64,000 bases of DNA from NCBI RefSeq assembly GCF_043641665.1, contig NC_092193.1, positions 1,587,501 to 1,651,500 of the forward strand. The letters are read 5' to 3'. Source of the stretch: Enoplosus armatus (taxonomy: Eukaryota > Chordata > Actinopteri > Centrarchiformes > Enoplosidae). How positions within the stretch are numbered: the first letter of the stretch is position 1; every line of letters starts with the position of its first letter. The notes beneath the pieces were generated by a model. That model did not search any database and had not been told where the DNA came from. It was given only the letters and a program-made list of their open reading frames with translations. Below, one piece after another: positions 22,601-35,014 of the stretch. The translations under genes and the position numbers were made by a program.

Positions 22601-24985
22601 GCTTCTCATGTGTGACGCATCACTTCCTGTGCGGCAGGCAGGAGCGGTCAGCTGGACGTTGACCAGGGTTTCCATCTAACGGCAAATGGAAAAGCTGTGT
22701 GAGGTTTCTCAGCACTGCTTTTAGTTTCAGTCAAGATAGCAAATCCAAATTTCTCAAACGTTTTGTCTCTCGATGCTACGGACCGAACTTTAAGACATAA
22801 ATTGGAAGCTTATTACTTAAATTCTCATGATAAAGATTTATTATAAGATAGATTTGGTGCAGAAATGGTTAAAGTGGAGTGCGAGTTAGATAAACGGTGA
22901 TTTCTGTGTTTCACATAGATCCCAACACAAGACTCCGGTCGATGAAACAGTCTCATTTATAAGGTTCCCTCTGTGGAGGACTGTTCCATAACGGCCTGTT
23001 TATGTTAACCGGTCGTGGATTCAGTTTAGGGTTCCTAATGGACTCTGTGGTCGTGGTCATTTAGCGTAATGACATTTATCTTCTACAAATGTTGCACCAG
23101 GGGAGAGCCATTCAGTGGCAGCTCATGGGGAGATGAAATGAAAGGTTGAGCATCAGTTAACTAGAAGTTTCATCTCGTTCTGAATCTTTAAAGTGACATA
23201 GTTCACAACATTGAAAACGGGAATAAAACAAGCTCCATGGACGTCAAACAGTTGCTGTCACTTGCTTTCAGGTTTCTGAGGTTTACAAACGACGGCATCG
23301 GCTTGTTTGTTTGCCACACGAGGACCTCTCGTGGTGTGAGAATTATGACTCTTGTCTGTCAGAAGCAAAGATGGAAGTAGAGTGCGGCTGTTAAAGCCTC
23401 TCGGGGTGGAGCTGTGGATCGACAGACACGCTGTGTTAGCGACTGGCTGGTGAAAACAATGCAACGTCTAGCAGCTTAAGAGCCAGATATTTTTCTCAGG
23501 AGTTGGTGGAGACAGAACAGAGCTGAAAGGAGCGTGAATATTGGACTTAAGCTGCCAGTGTGTTTCTTCAGAAGTGCTTGTCAGATGGTTGAATCGCTTC
23601 AGAAAGCCCCCACATCTTTACCCAGGTGGAACAGTGTGTCTCTAACTTTCCGACACCGACCATCTGACATTCACAGCCACTTCACCGTGTGATTGACCGG
23701 CTGTGCAGAGCTGACAAAGTGAGCTGAACTCTTTTTTTCTTTATTGACACTGTTTCCGTGAACAAGTGAGTGCAACAGTATGAATGTCTTCCAGCTAAGA
23801 CTGTCTGAGACCGCTATCTTCGTATTAAGGCTACGACATCACATCTCCCCTCATTTCTTTGCCGGCTGTACACTCTGCCTTCCCGTGTGGCCGCTTGGAA
23901 TAATTATGAACACTTGATTTCCGACGTGATCGGACGTCTAACAAACCGGTTCTGTTCCAGCGTAATCCCACATTCAGACGTTCGTCTTGTCACCAGAAAC
24001 ACCAATCCAGATGAATGTTCACGTGGCCCTGTGTCTTCGTAAATAGCCATAGTTTGCTAAAACATTCACCATAACAACTTAATAAGATGATGATATGTCA
24101 GCTTGTGTTTGCTGCCCCCATGTGGCCAAATGTATACTTCTTTAACCATGGAGTCTGTAGATCAGAAACAGCCCTTTGTAACGGTTGTGAAAGGCAATGA
24201 CAAATGATCTCAATGGGGGGCAGATCAGAAAACACGTTTAGTTTGGAGGACTTCAGCCTCTTCTTTAGGCTCGGCGGTAGTTTGAGAAGAATGCTAACAT
24301 AGCTACAGCTAGCTTCTACTAAACTGTGAGAGCATCCTCACCACGTGGACTTGGCCACCACAGGAACCACACCAAACTTTACTGGTATGTCTGTAACATG
24401 GCACTTCTTCCAGAGATTCATTTAAAAAAACCTAGAGAACCAAATGTTACATGATGAGATTATGGCAGAATGGATTTGCTGCTGAAGGACAGGTGGACCT
24501 GGAGGTAGCTGGTAGACTAAGGAGAATTTTCTCAATCCTTAATAAAGGAGCACAACATCCTTCAGCTCATCTGGAAATAACTTGTATGTTTCAAGCCTGA
24601 CAACTTAAAGAAAAGCCCAGCCGGTGCTGGTACAGCTGTGCAGGTCTGAATCCCTGATAATACCTGAGAAACAGCTGTCGTGTTGCTGTGTCTCCTGCAC
24701 CAGGAACAGTTTGGCTGTTGGAGAGCCGAGCATGCAGTCGCTCTGACAGTCTGAAGTTACATGTTCATTTAGGAGTCACTCCCACTGAGCTGGCTCTGAG
24801 CCGAGGTGACGCCGCTGCTGCGAGGAAGTTACTGTCTGCTGCCAGATCCTGCATGTGACTATTACAACTTTAGATTCCATGTAAATCTGCAGCCGTTTAT
24901 GTGTCTGATTCTAAACAACAGAGTGGACACACTTCCTCCTTGTTGTTTCAGGCCGCCTACGTGCGGCGTACATTGCTTTTAATGT
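19685..24985. other. Intron 1 segment, mostly unassigned
   Basis: Contains (GAG)n at 22371-22400. A block at 20630-20720 has repeated cattag/caattag cores (see findings). A stretch around 21130-21340 has higher CpG than its surroundings. Open frames up to 113 codons resemble nothing known to me. Confidence 0.4.
22371..22400. repeat. (GAG)n microsatellite
   Basis: Ten GAG units. The poly-Glu frame over it is an artefact. Confidence 0.9.
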
Positions 24986-24989
24986 AACG

Positions 24990-25190
24990 TTGCTCCGCCC
25001 TGCTGGGACTCCGCCCTGCTGGGACTCCGCCCTGCTGGGACTCCGCCCCGTCCTGATGAGCGGACAGTATACGACCAGCTGTCAAAAAGCACTTATCTCC
25101 GCAGAAAACATGGCGGTGGATCAGGAGTTCAAAAGTGACGTAATGAAGCCCACCGCAGGAAGACCCCGCAGAGTATGTTAGGGTTCGCTT
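24990..25190 (+). promoter_or_regulatory. Candidate intronic promoter-like cluster
   Basis: Four CCGCCC cores in the tandem array are followed by an ATG in CATGGCGG (25110, also a YY1-like word) and a TGACGTAA CRE/ATF-like site at 25136-25143. A 23-codon frame runs from that ATG to TAG at 25179-25181. The combination resembles a small GC-box/CRE promoter, but no transcript evidence can be read from sequence. It could be the 5' end of a repeat. Confidence 0.25.
24993..25049. repeat. 16-bp tandem repeat, 3.5 copies
   Basis: The unit ctccgccctgctggga occurs three times without a mismatch (24993, 25009, 25025), followed by a partial fourth (ctccgcccc). Each unit carries a GC-box-like CCGCCC core. 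Confidence 0.9.
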
Positions 25191-25239
25191 TGTATTACAC
25201 ACCCACCTTCCGGCTTCTACTGCACCTGCCTTCAAGCTG

Positions 25240-26770
25240 CAGCGCGTCTCTGCAGAAATGCATTGCTGCTAATTAATGCACCAGGAGGTCACGTGTTTTT
25301 ATAGGGAGGTGGGCTACATCTTCTACAAATAAGCAGAATGTTTTGGCAAATATATTACAAAAATACTACATCACCTATGTTTAATCTTAAGTCAAGGTGC
25401 TCTTGCTCGCTTGTACCGGAACTTTCGACCATATCACATGGTCTTTATCAGCATCGAGTTTGTTCGGTTGTCATGGAACTGCAGGTGTCCAAACTTGCCA
25501 TCATTCTGAGCACGTTCAGGGGGTTACAAAAGACTCGTAGGTCGTCTGCGGATGAGGACCGTGTGGTGCGTTTGAATGCTCACAGAAAAAGTGAGTAAGT
25601 GGACCTTGAGCTAAGATTTTTAAGTCAACTTTTTGTTTCCAAGGTTAAGAATGAACGGTCAACTTTTAAGCCAATGTTGATGAGAAGTCCTCAGAGTGTC
25701 TACGGAGAAAACTCAATCTGCTGTTGAAGACTGTGCGATATGGTTGAAAGCTCTGGAACAAGAGAGCAGGAGCACCTTGGGTTAAGGTTAAACATAGGTC
25801 ATTTTAAATGCTTGAATGACTGCTTTCGTTGTTCTGTTGAGGACAGAACCACAGGTATGATAGCAGTTCTCGTGCCCAGCTCACGAGCGTGCATGTGAAC
25901 AGTTTCAGTGTGATGAAGCATCTGCAGGAACGCGCTCATCCCTGCGACCTGCAGTAGAACCACAGCGGAGAGCCGCAGATCAAACACACCTCACTCCCTG
26001 CTGAGTGAATGTGTTTCAGGCCGGAGGAGGGATCAGATATCAGGCTGATGCTGACTGTATCAGACTATCGCTCGCATCATTGCGTGCGACCCTTTCTGAG
26101 CCGCATTAGTCCAGATGATTCGCCGTTTCCGTGGCGATACCGTACACTCTGTTGTCTTCTTCCCGAGCACAATTACCCCAAACACCAGAACAAATTCAAT
26201 TGTTCGGCTGTTATCAGCATTTGTACGCTCCTCTGCTCTCTCCATCCTCTCCATCCTCTCCGTGTACTTGTTTCCTAAGAGGAGTAGTTAAAGTGACAGC
26301 AGTGAACCAGAACAGTTGATTGAAAGTTGAACTCGCCAGGTAAGTCGACATATTTCATGTTTATTACCTGCTGGCGTGATTTGGCGGAGCTGCGCAGCTG
26401 CAGTTCAGCAGGTGGCTAACGATGATATCTCAGCTCGTTTGTCTCAGAGGTTTACGGCTCAGACGATGGATGCTGGGAAACCGACTAATAAGTGATTTCA
26501 CAGAGTCTCATCAAACATTACTCAGAGTTTTATTGTTATGATCCTCACTGGGTTTGAGGTTTAAGGCGCGTGGTAATTAACACACGAACGGGGACGGATG
26601 ATGCTCGATGCGGGCTCTGACCCTCCGTGTCGACTCCAATACAAAGACACAGCTCGACAAATCATTTTAATGTTTCAGTCCGTGAAGAAGAAATGATTGT
26701 GCTTAGGAACGTGCAGGAGACGGGGGCCGACAGATGGCCACATGTGGAACGTTAGTGTGATTTTCTTGGA
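25240..26770. other. Intron 1 segment, mostly unassigned
   Basis: Contains a perfect 6-bp inverted repeat (gaccat...atggtc) at 25427-25443. No exon recognised. Confidence 0.4.
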
Positions 26771-26771
26771 A

Positions 26772-26892
26772 GCATTTTATGGCTTTATTGCCAAGTCGAC
26801 AGTTGAGAGATGACAGGAAAAGAGAACGACATGCAACAACTGGAAATGGGGACGATGCAGTTCATGGAGAACCCCGAGGCCACTGAGATGCC
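26772..26892 (-). mobile_element. tRNA-derived SINE tail fragment
   Basis: Reverse-complemented, it reads ttgttgcatgtcgttctctt, ttttcctgtcatctctcaac and ggcaataaagccataaa. From memory this is the 3' part of a common teleost SINE (…tgctgcatgtcattcccc…ctgtcaataaaggc). The tRNA-like head is not recognisable. Confidence 0.55.
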
Positions 26893-28500
26893 CCCAAAAC
26901 ATTTGTATCTCATTAAACTTACTTGTCTTTAAAGCAGTCATGCAAGAAGTTGTCTTGTCTTACCCATGAACTTCCCTGTGAGGTGTCCACCGATCACCAG
27001 CCTCGCCTGCTTCAGTCGCAGCGGTCAGACTTCAGTCTGCAGATGTTTTAGCAGCAGCAGCAGTGATGTGCCCCTCGAGCTCGACTCACATGTGGTCAGA
27101 CGGTCAGACGGCCGACTGCACCTGAAGCTCTCGCACCATCTCAAACTGCACTCTTGTTGATGTTGTTGTTACTCAGCTGGAGGATTACAGGTCTGTCCCC
27201 GTCCCTCCGGCGTTAGACAGAAATCTGTCAGTGGCTCCATCAACAGGCCATTCTCCATACTCCTCTGGGCATTATGCCTGTTGTCAGTTCTTTTAGAAAT
27301 ATACGCTGTGTAAAAGTACATTTGATAAAAAGTGCAGGACTCAGCAATAGCCCCTAATGTTTTCAGTTGATATTGTAATTTAGTGGTGCATATTATTCAC
27401 TTTCAGTTCTCTCTTTAGCCGGTCGATAATCCAGCTAACGTGCACATTATAAAATGATAAAATAGATCCAACCAGGCAGCTGCTGGTTCCAGTTTATTTC
27501 TATCAAAGAATTGACTTGTGACTTGAAGCAGAGAGATGATCACCTCGAGAACTTAATCGCCTCTGTTGTTTTTATTATTTAAAGTCAACACAATACCATT
27601 GTACGTGTCCCTTTAATGTCTCTGGATGTATGAGACCATTCTTGGCAATGCTGTAAATCAATAAGCAGAGCTTCTAGATACAGTATACATGAATATATTT
27701 ATACATAATATGATATAATGATACGTACAGAGTTACTGTGATTTGTCAGGTATTTAACTTGCCAGATTTGCTAAAAACAGTCACTCTCCTGGTTATTTTA
27801 TCTATTAACGATTCCTTGATTGATTGATATAGTGGTGTGAAATTACATAGTGTGATTTTATCCATACCTTAAAGTTTCCAAATTCTACACATCGTGGCGT
27901 AGAAGTGATTTAATAGTTGTAGTAATGATAGTATTAAAAGAAGTAGTACAACAGTAGTAGTGGTAGTATGATTTCTCAGACAAACACATCTTCTTGTCAT
28001 CACTGCTGGCTGGTTAATGTGATATCTGAAGCACACACACACACACACAGACGGGGGTCGATGGGTGCAGGTGGAGCCGTCAGACCCTGAGGAGGATGAT
28101 CTTACGGGGAGGAGAAAGGAGATCTGGCCTTTGTAAAGGGAAACCCCCTCTCCAATCCCACAATCCCTTTCTCCACTGCTGGTGCTGAACGCCAAGCCTG
28201 AGCCACGTCTCTGATCCAGTGTGTGTGTGTGTCTACATGCATGAAGTTATTAGGGGTGAGGCGGGGGAGTTAACGCCGAGCTGAGGGGGGAGTCGGGGAG
28301 GGGGAATCATTACTGTCTGTAATTTCAGTCCCGTCTGAATCTGCCGTGTCAGTGATTTTCACAGACCGGCTTCTTCCTCTTCCTGTAACATGACAGTAAA
28401 AATAACCTGCTGACACCCAAACGGACGTTTCTCAGACTGTTTGTGAACGTTGCCTGATTTATTTTTATTACAAATATGAGGTCACACCCAAGCTCTCTGA
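26893..28500. other. Intron 1 segment, mostly unassigned
   Basis: Contains (AC)n at about 28031-28048, (GT)n near 28219-28232 and a G-rich stretch at 28250-28310. No exon recognised. Confidence 0.4.
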
Positions 28501-28504
28501 TCTG

Positions 28505-28720
28505 CAGCTAATAATTACTTTCATTATTGATTAATCATCTATATTCAAATCTCAAAGATATTCAATACACGACAATGTAAAACAGGAAACGTTCTCATTC
28601 GAGAGGCTGGAACCAGAGAATGGGATAAATGACCTAAATGATAACCTGAAAATTCATTTTCTGTCAATTCATTGATTAATCTGACAAACAGTTAGTTTAG
28701 TTCAGAGCCTCAAAGGTCCA
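28505..28720 (+). repeat. Repeat C copy (plus)
   Basis: Contains tctcaaagatattcaataca, gagaggctggaaccagagaatg and cattgattaatctgacaaacagttag, the forward order of the family. Confidence 0.55.
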
Positions 28721-28782
28721 CTTACTAGCTTTTCAGAGGCAGCACTTTGCAGTCGTCAGCAGTAAGTGTGTTTCCATGCTGA

Positions 28783-28812
28783 TATTTTATATATATATAT
28801 ATATATATATTT
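28783..28812. repeat. (TA)n microsatellite
   Basis: Short TA array of about 28 bp. Confidence 0.85.
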
Positions 28813-29409
28813 TAGTTACGGTCCCACTAAGAGGACGCTCTCCTCAGTAATCCTGCTGCAGATAAACTGTACATCAAACACGTGTCGGTGTAGATTTGGT
28901 AAAGTGCACACCTGCTGCAGTGGAAACAAAGTTAAATTGTACAAGCTGGAGACAATTACAAATCCTCTCCTCCACCCCCCCACTCCCCGTAATACTGACG
29001 GATGAGTCAGAGCCTCTGTGGATTTGAACCAGCGAGTCACGGAGAGCAGCAGCTCTCTGCTCTGCGTGTGGTTGGTGGACAGATTTAGCCTGCAGAGTCG
29101 AGTCATCGGTCTGAGCTGTGTGCAGCACGTTGACAAATCACCATCATGTTGAATCAGAAACATTAGTGCAGTAAACACATGAAACCAACGCTGAGGAGAT
29201 CCCTGAAGCTGTGTGTTACACTCCGACGTGATCCACCAGCTGGCGACGGCCGTCCCCGTCAGACTCCGTGTGGTTTGATATACTGATGTTTTGTGTTGAG
29301 ACTTTCACCTCTTTTTTTAGGATTTATTGTTGACGTATCTGTGTGTCGGTGGGAGAAACCGTTGTCCAGGTTTCTGTAAAAGTGAAACAAGATGTCCCCA
29401 TGCTTTGCT

Positions 29410-29750
29410 TTTACTGACAGAGTTGGCTGTAATACGCGTTCGATTGCTCGATTAGAAGAAAATTAGTTGCCAACTGTTTTGATAATCGATAAATGTTTTT
29501 TTCAATGCAAAACGTAAAACTTGTTTGCTGGTTCCAGCTTCTTAAATGCTTGTTTATGTTAGTAAAAGAAGAGTCTTTGGGTTTGTGATGATTTGTCTGT
29601 TGGTTGGACAAAAGAAGCCATTTGAAGACGTCACTTTGGCCTCTGGGAAACTGTGATCAGCATTTTTCACAACCTTTTGACCTTTTTATAATTGTGACAA
29701 TAATCAGCAGATGAATCGATAATGAAAATAATCGTTAGCTGCAGCTCTAC
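29410..29750 (-). repeat. Repeat C copy (minus, longest)
   Basis: Contains cgattgctcgattag, ttgctggttccagcttctta, gagtctttgggtttgtgatg, ctgttggttggacaaaag, gaagacgtcactttggcctc and ends aataatcgttagctgcagctctac. It is the most complete copy in the window. Confidence 0.65.
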
Positions 29751-29754
29751 TCGT

Positions 29755-30349
29755 TGGAACTGCTTGTTAAAGAATAGCTTGAAGTACATGAAGCTATTAA
29801 AAACGCCGCGTTCCTATGATTTCATGACATGCATGTACAGTAGCTTCACATTAACTGGAATACATGTCTACACAGAGCGAGGACTGTGGGTTTGTCCCCC
29901 ATCACGTACAGGGAGGGAATGTTTAAGGAAACCCTGTTTCAGTGTTCAAATGGACTGTTGTTTTAAGACAGAACAATACAACATGACCGCTTTGGTGGCA
30001 GACTGTTGCAGCAGATATTGTTATTGTCTGTGTGTATTTATACTTGTGTGCTTGTACTGCTTCTTCTATCTTTTCCAAATAATGTAGTTTCATCTTTTCA
30101 CTGTGAGACGAATGCTGCCAGGTAGAAAAGGTTTCTCCGGTTTATCTATCTAAAGAAACTCTCGAGAGAGTCCTCATTCCAAACTATGATGTATGTAGTA
30201 TCTGCAGGCGCTGTGTGACAAAACAAAACCGTGAAGAAATGTCAAATATCTGGGTTTGTAATTCACTTTCAAACAAACCGCATGAGTTTGTACTGTCGAT
30301 ACGACTTACACAAGTGAATAAATCTTTCCTGAATAAATAAGCATTGAAA

Positions 30350-30380
<31 letters not shown>

Positions 30381-30874
30381 ATATCTTGGCCCATATTCAA
30401 TAGATGATGTATGAGAGGAGGAAGATGGAGGCGCTGCCACAAACCCGCTGCCTATGTTTATGGAGAAAGTGGGTCAGGACGGCCTCGGGGTGCTGCTGGC
30501 CTCGGGATACATGATGCAAACGCTCAAAGGCTCAGACTGTCCTCCCTGCTGTGTGAGCTTCATCAGGAACGATGTTCGTACTGTATGAAAAAAGGAAGAC
30601 CTGAAACACAAAAGCAGCGGCCCACCGAGAAAATCAATGTGAAGCTTAATGCCAGACTAAAAGCTTTTTTAACAGCTGCTCATGGAACATTCGAGCACCT
30701 CTGATTTGTTCCATATCGGTGGACAGGAAGTCTCAGAAATCCAGAAACAGTAGTTGAGTCGTTGAGTAAGTTGCCATCAACCCGTTTTACGTACATTTTA
30801 AATGTTTGCATAGAAAAAGCGACTGGAAAGGTGTGATCAATAATGAGCGTCCTTTATGTAGCGAGGTGGGTGGT
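29755..30874. other. Intron 1 segment, mostly unassigned
   Basis: Contains (AAAT)n at 30347-30382. A 121-codon frame at 29722-30087 resembles nothing known. Confidence 0.4.
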
Positions 30875-30990
30875 AGGCTGCTAGCCGTTTCTACCTGTAT
30901 TCAGGCTGTATGCTAAGCTAAGCTAACCATCTCTTCTCGTCTTATTCTTGGCAAGAAAGCGAATAAAAAAACTCTTCCTTGAGGGAAACT
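30875..30990 (+). repeat. 'gctaagctaagctaacc' teleost repeat
   Basis: Contains gctgctagccgtttctacc, tatgctaagctaagctaacc and tcttggcaagaaagcgaataa. I recognise this order from memory as a common dispersed teleost repeat. Confidence 0.6.
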
Positions 30991-31552
30991 TACATGTTCA
31001 AACAGGCCAGCTCTGAAACGTATTTACCAATGCAAATGAACACTATATAGATTTAATATACAGCAGACGGAGTGAGTTCCTTCTCATTTCCTTTTTAATC
31101 GGAGGTGAAACACAGTATGTTGTTAATGTAGCAGGTTTATGTCTTTGAACCATAGTTAAAAGAACATAAAGGTCTAGTAGATGCAGTATATTATGATCAT
31201 TTTGTACTACATGGCAGTAAAAGTTGAACTTATTACCTCATTAAAGTCACGGTACTGTAGCTCTGGATTACATCATCAGCAGCGAATCATCAGCGCTGAA
31301 TCTTTCGCTTTCTGAATCATGACTGGTTCATGTCGGGCTCGGTGTCATTACTCCGCAGGTTCAGTCGAGAGCTTCCTCTTCATCAGCCGATGATGTATGA
31401 CTGGCTGCTCCAGTCAGAGAGCTTATAGCAATTACAGTGAGGTCTGGGCTATTTAGAGGCATTAGCTTGAATTTCTACATGCTAATCGAGTTAGCATCTT
31501 CGTCTGTCCTGCCTGACCAACCAGCCGAGGAGTGTGATTGACAGTTTATGTG

Positions 31553-31554
<2 letters not shown>

Positions 31555-31586
<32 letters not shown>
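31555..31586. repeat. (GT)n microsatellite
   Basis: About 16 GT units. Confidence 0.93.
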
Positions 31587-31587
<1 letters not shown>

Positions 31588-31764
31588 CCGTGCAGCTGTT
31601 TTTTCTTGCGATGCTATTTGTGTGTGTTGGTGCACATTACACGAGTACTGTCCTGGTGATGGGAGGAATATACAGTATGTGTGAGCATGCTGTGTTCTGT
31701 AAGTAAATGATGTGTTTAGCCAAGCTAGCGGCATCAGCTAACGTAGAGATGGCAATATCGGTTA

Positions 31765-32085
31765 GTCATGTGGTCCATAACTTTGCCCCCGGCTGAAATA
31801 TCTCATCAACTATTGGATGGACTGTCGTGAAGTTTGGTTCAGCTTCATCAGGTCAAAATTTTTATTTGTCCAATAACGATGTTTTTGACCAAATACCTGC
31901 AAAACTGATGACAATCCCATCATCTTCTGCTAATTAGCAAACATTTGCATGCTAACACACTAAGCTAGATAATGAATATAGTAAACATTATACCTGTGAG
32001 CATGTTGCTATGCTAGCATTAGCATATAGCTCAAAGCAAGTCACAGCCCCTTAGCATGGCTGCAGATTGCTAGTCTTGTTGAAAT
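31765..32085 (+). repeat. 'gttagcatgctaac' repeat family copy
   Basis: Contains cggctgaaatatctcatcaa, ttggatggactgtcgtgaagtttggttc, acctgcaaaactgatgac, catgctaacacactaagcta, gtgagcatgttgctatgctagc and agcatggctgcagattg. The same order occurs at 34487-35010. Confidence 0.6.
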
Positions 32086-32269
32086 GAGATTTCCAGCCAT
32101 ATTTTAATGTTATTGATTTTCAGTATTTTTTACATTTCCAGGTTCTTTTTTGTAAACCTAAAATAATTAGCCCCAGGGATGTCTGACGGACAGCTTTATC
32201 AGGACACAACCTAGTGCTCTCTTAAACAGATGATGAAATATGTACGGATCAGGGCAACTGCAACTCATA

Positions 32270-32470
32270 GTCGTCATTAGTGATTATTCTGCTGACCATT
32301 TCTCCATTAGCTGATTCATTGTTTGGTCCGTAAAACACAAGTTCAAAAAAATTCAATTCAATATAATTTAAAACTGAGAAAAACAGCAAATTATCAGATT
32401 TGAGAACGTGGAAATATCAGATGTTTAACTTTTAAAATCAAAGGTCAGACGAAAGTTTAGTTTTGTGGCT
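32270..32470 (+). repeat. Repeat C copy (plus, diverged)
   Basis: Contains tcgtcattagtgattattctgctg, aattatcagatttgagaacg and aaggtcagacgaaag, a weak match to the family. Confidence 0.35.
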
Positions 32471-32479
32471 GTGTAACAA

Positions 32480-32609
32480 AATCAGGGAATGTACCTTTAA
32501 ATAATAACAGCTCACACACGAATCCTGACACACTGCAGCTGCAGCAGGGCTCACTTAGCTGCTAGCTTTCCACACAGGAGACATTAGCCACCATTACCAC
32601 CTTATGATG

Positions 32610-32641
<32 letters not shown>

Positions 32642-34480
32642 CTCCAGCCTGTTCAGTAGCAGCGGTAGCAGCTTCCTGTCGGTGTGTGTTTACGCTGCGC
32701 TCTGCCTTCCCCTCCCTGGGATCCATTTTGGAAAGTGACAGCCTGCGGTTTGAACCAGACGGTATTTAACCAGGCTGTGGCTCCCAGACTCGCTTTAAAA
32801 GCTTCCTCTGTAAACCTCCAGGCAAAAATGACCACCTCTTTTCCTCCTGCGTCTGTGGTAGATGAGGCTGATAATGCTGCATTAAGACATTAAGACATTA
32901 AGACATTTTTATGTAGAAGTCCACCTGTCTCTGAGTGTGTCTGTCAGCTTCCTCCATACAAGAGGAGATGAACCAGAATTTAAACCAAAGGTGCCTCTTG
33001 ACCTGTTTAGGCTGCATTCACACCAAACACACTGACCAGACAGTGCAGCGATTAGCGCAGGGTGGTGCGCTGGTGTGGGAGCGCGTTTAATTACTCACAT
33101 ACTTAATACATAAGAACTTTAGGAAACCTGGTGTGTGTCGAGACGATCGCAGTACTGAGAGTAATGCACCAAACATTCAGGTTTGTCACACTTATTCTTC
33201 AGAAATGACTCAAGTTAAACTTTTTAATGAGATGCATTCTTTAGTTTAAGTTTAACTGGGAGATTCTGACAGCTGAAATGAACATGACGCTGCTGGACTC
33301 CACTTGCAGTCGTACAGTGGTGTAACCCAGTGGGGGCTCTTTCTCTAACACACCATCTCTGGCCGAGCACAGGCACCCGCTTCCACCAATGTGATGGTCG
33401 GCTATAGGCTACAAGTGTCATATATCACTCTGTTTATTTAATGTTCAGGTCCAGAGTTTAGGTATCTGGTCTGGTGTAGGGCTGAGAAGCTGAGATGTGT
33501 TTATTCGACCCTCCCTGACCAGGACTAACCATTGAAAGGATTCAATGCTGTCTTTAGATTTAATAAAGTATCATGGAGTAGATAACTAGTCCCTCAACCT
33601 GACAAAGGAGACCAGGTTTCTGAATTACATGATGGCTGTAAAACCAAGTTATTGACTGAATAGTCCGGCTGTAAACGCACTGACGCACCTCGAGCTGTGT
33701 TAGCTTTTCTTGGTACTGAAGTCCTCAAACATTAAGGATTTACTGTTCGCAGGAAGTCTCCTCTGAAACCCATCAACATAAGATCCACTTCCTCTCTGAC
33801 TGCCTGGCTGCTGCTGCTGTGTTTGGGACGTGGACGTGATTTGGTTTTGCTGGATTCGTAGTGTTTTTATTTTTCTTACAAACAATGATTTTACGACAGA
33901 ATTACAGTGAGTGTGAGACTGTAGCATCGAATTCCTCTCCAGCTACCCCCCCCCCCTGCAGCTGACAGAGCACTTAGCTCCAGTGTGAACTACGCTCTCA
34001 TCATTTATTCATGCTTGATTTTGCACCAGGAACCATTTGTTCTACCCTTTCTACCCCCATCCACCTCTCTCGGCCCCCTCCTCTCTCTCAGGGCCGTAAT
34101 GGAGCGTCTTTTCCAATTCCTCCGAGGCTCGTCCCGAGACACGACTCCCTCCCCATAAAGCTTCCTGCTTCCTGAATGCTGGCGATTAAGCCTCGGGTGA
34201 TTGGCTGTGCCGCCGGGTTTGTTTTCGCCTCCCTTTTTTTGGGAGTTGGTCTGTTTTGGCAGCGAGGCGATAGAAGGGAGCTGTCTGTGTTTGCAGAAGG
34301 GTTTTGTTGTTTTTCTATGAGGCTTTGGAGAGAGTCAACAGAGGGCTTCGTGTGAAACTGGAAACTAAAACAGGGACTGATGCAGATATGAAATGAGGGT
34401 TTCTGGGAGTCCTGCAGGCTGATGACACTTTCAGGTTCAATTTATTTGTAGTTTATTTGTAGTTTGCAGCTGTCTGTTGG
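32480..34480. other. Intron 1 segment, mostly unassigned
   Basis: Contains (AC)n at 32610-32638 and attaagac repeated three times at about 32881-32905. A C-rich run lies near 33946-33955. The stretch 34085-34270 is GC-richer and repeat-poor. No exon recognised. Confidence 0.4.
32610..32638. repeat. (AC)n microsatellite
   Basis: About 14 CA units. Confidence 0.93.
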
Positions 34481-34486
34481 ATGGCA

Positions 34487-35010
34487 CTGTCAGTCCAGCA
34501 CTTTGGTCCAGGCTGAAATATCTCATCTCATACTTCATTGCCATGAAATTCAATACAGAAATGCATCTTCGCCAGAGGATGAATCCTACCGACTTTGGAG
34601 ATCCCCCGACTTTTCCTCTAGCGCCACCATTTGGTTGACATTTTGGGTTCAGACTGAAATGTGTCCACAAATACTGGATGGATGAAATTTGGTTCAGACA
34701 TTCATGTTCATGTTAGCATTAAGTGTAATAACTCTGGTGATCCTCTGACTCTTCATCAGCGCCATCGTCAGGTCGACATGTTGATGTGTCCAACACTTTG
34801 GTTCATGACTGAATACCTGCAGAACTGATGACGTTCATCAGCCTCAGCCGTATTTTGTGTTTAGTGCTAATTAGCGAGTGTTAGCATGCTAACACGCCAA
34901 GCTAAGGTGGTAAACATGGTAAACATTACACCTGCTAAACGTCACCATGTTAGCATTGTCATTGTGAGCATATTAGCACCCTGATGTTAGCATTCAGCTG
35001 TGGCTCAGGA
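34487..35010 (+). repeat. 'gttagcatgctaac' repeat family, long copy
   Basis: Contains gtccagcactttggtccagg, ctgaaatatctcatctcata, gaggatgaatcctaccgac, tctagcgccacc, tggatggatgaaatttggttc, ctgcagaactgatgacg, tgttagcatgctaacacgcc and ctgatgttagcattcagct. About 520 bp, and internally it repeats 'ctttggt...aaat' words. No ORF. Confidence 0.65.
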
Positions 35011-35014
35011 TCTT

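Noticed and set aside
28996..29100. B-box-like ggttcaaatccac on minus strand
   Set aside because: The T-stem does not pair and no acceptor stem can be drawn.
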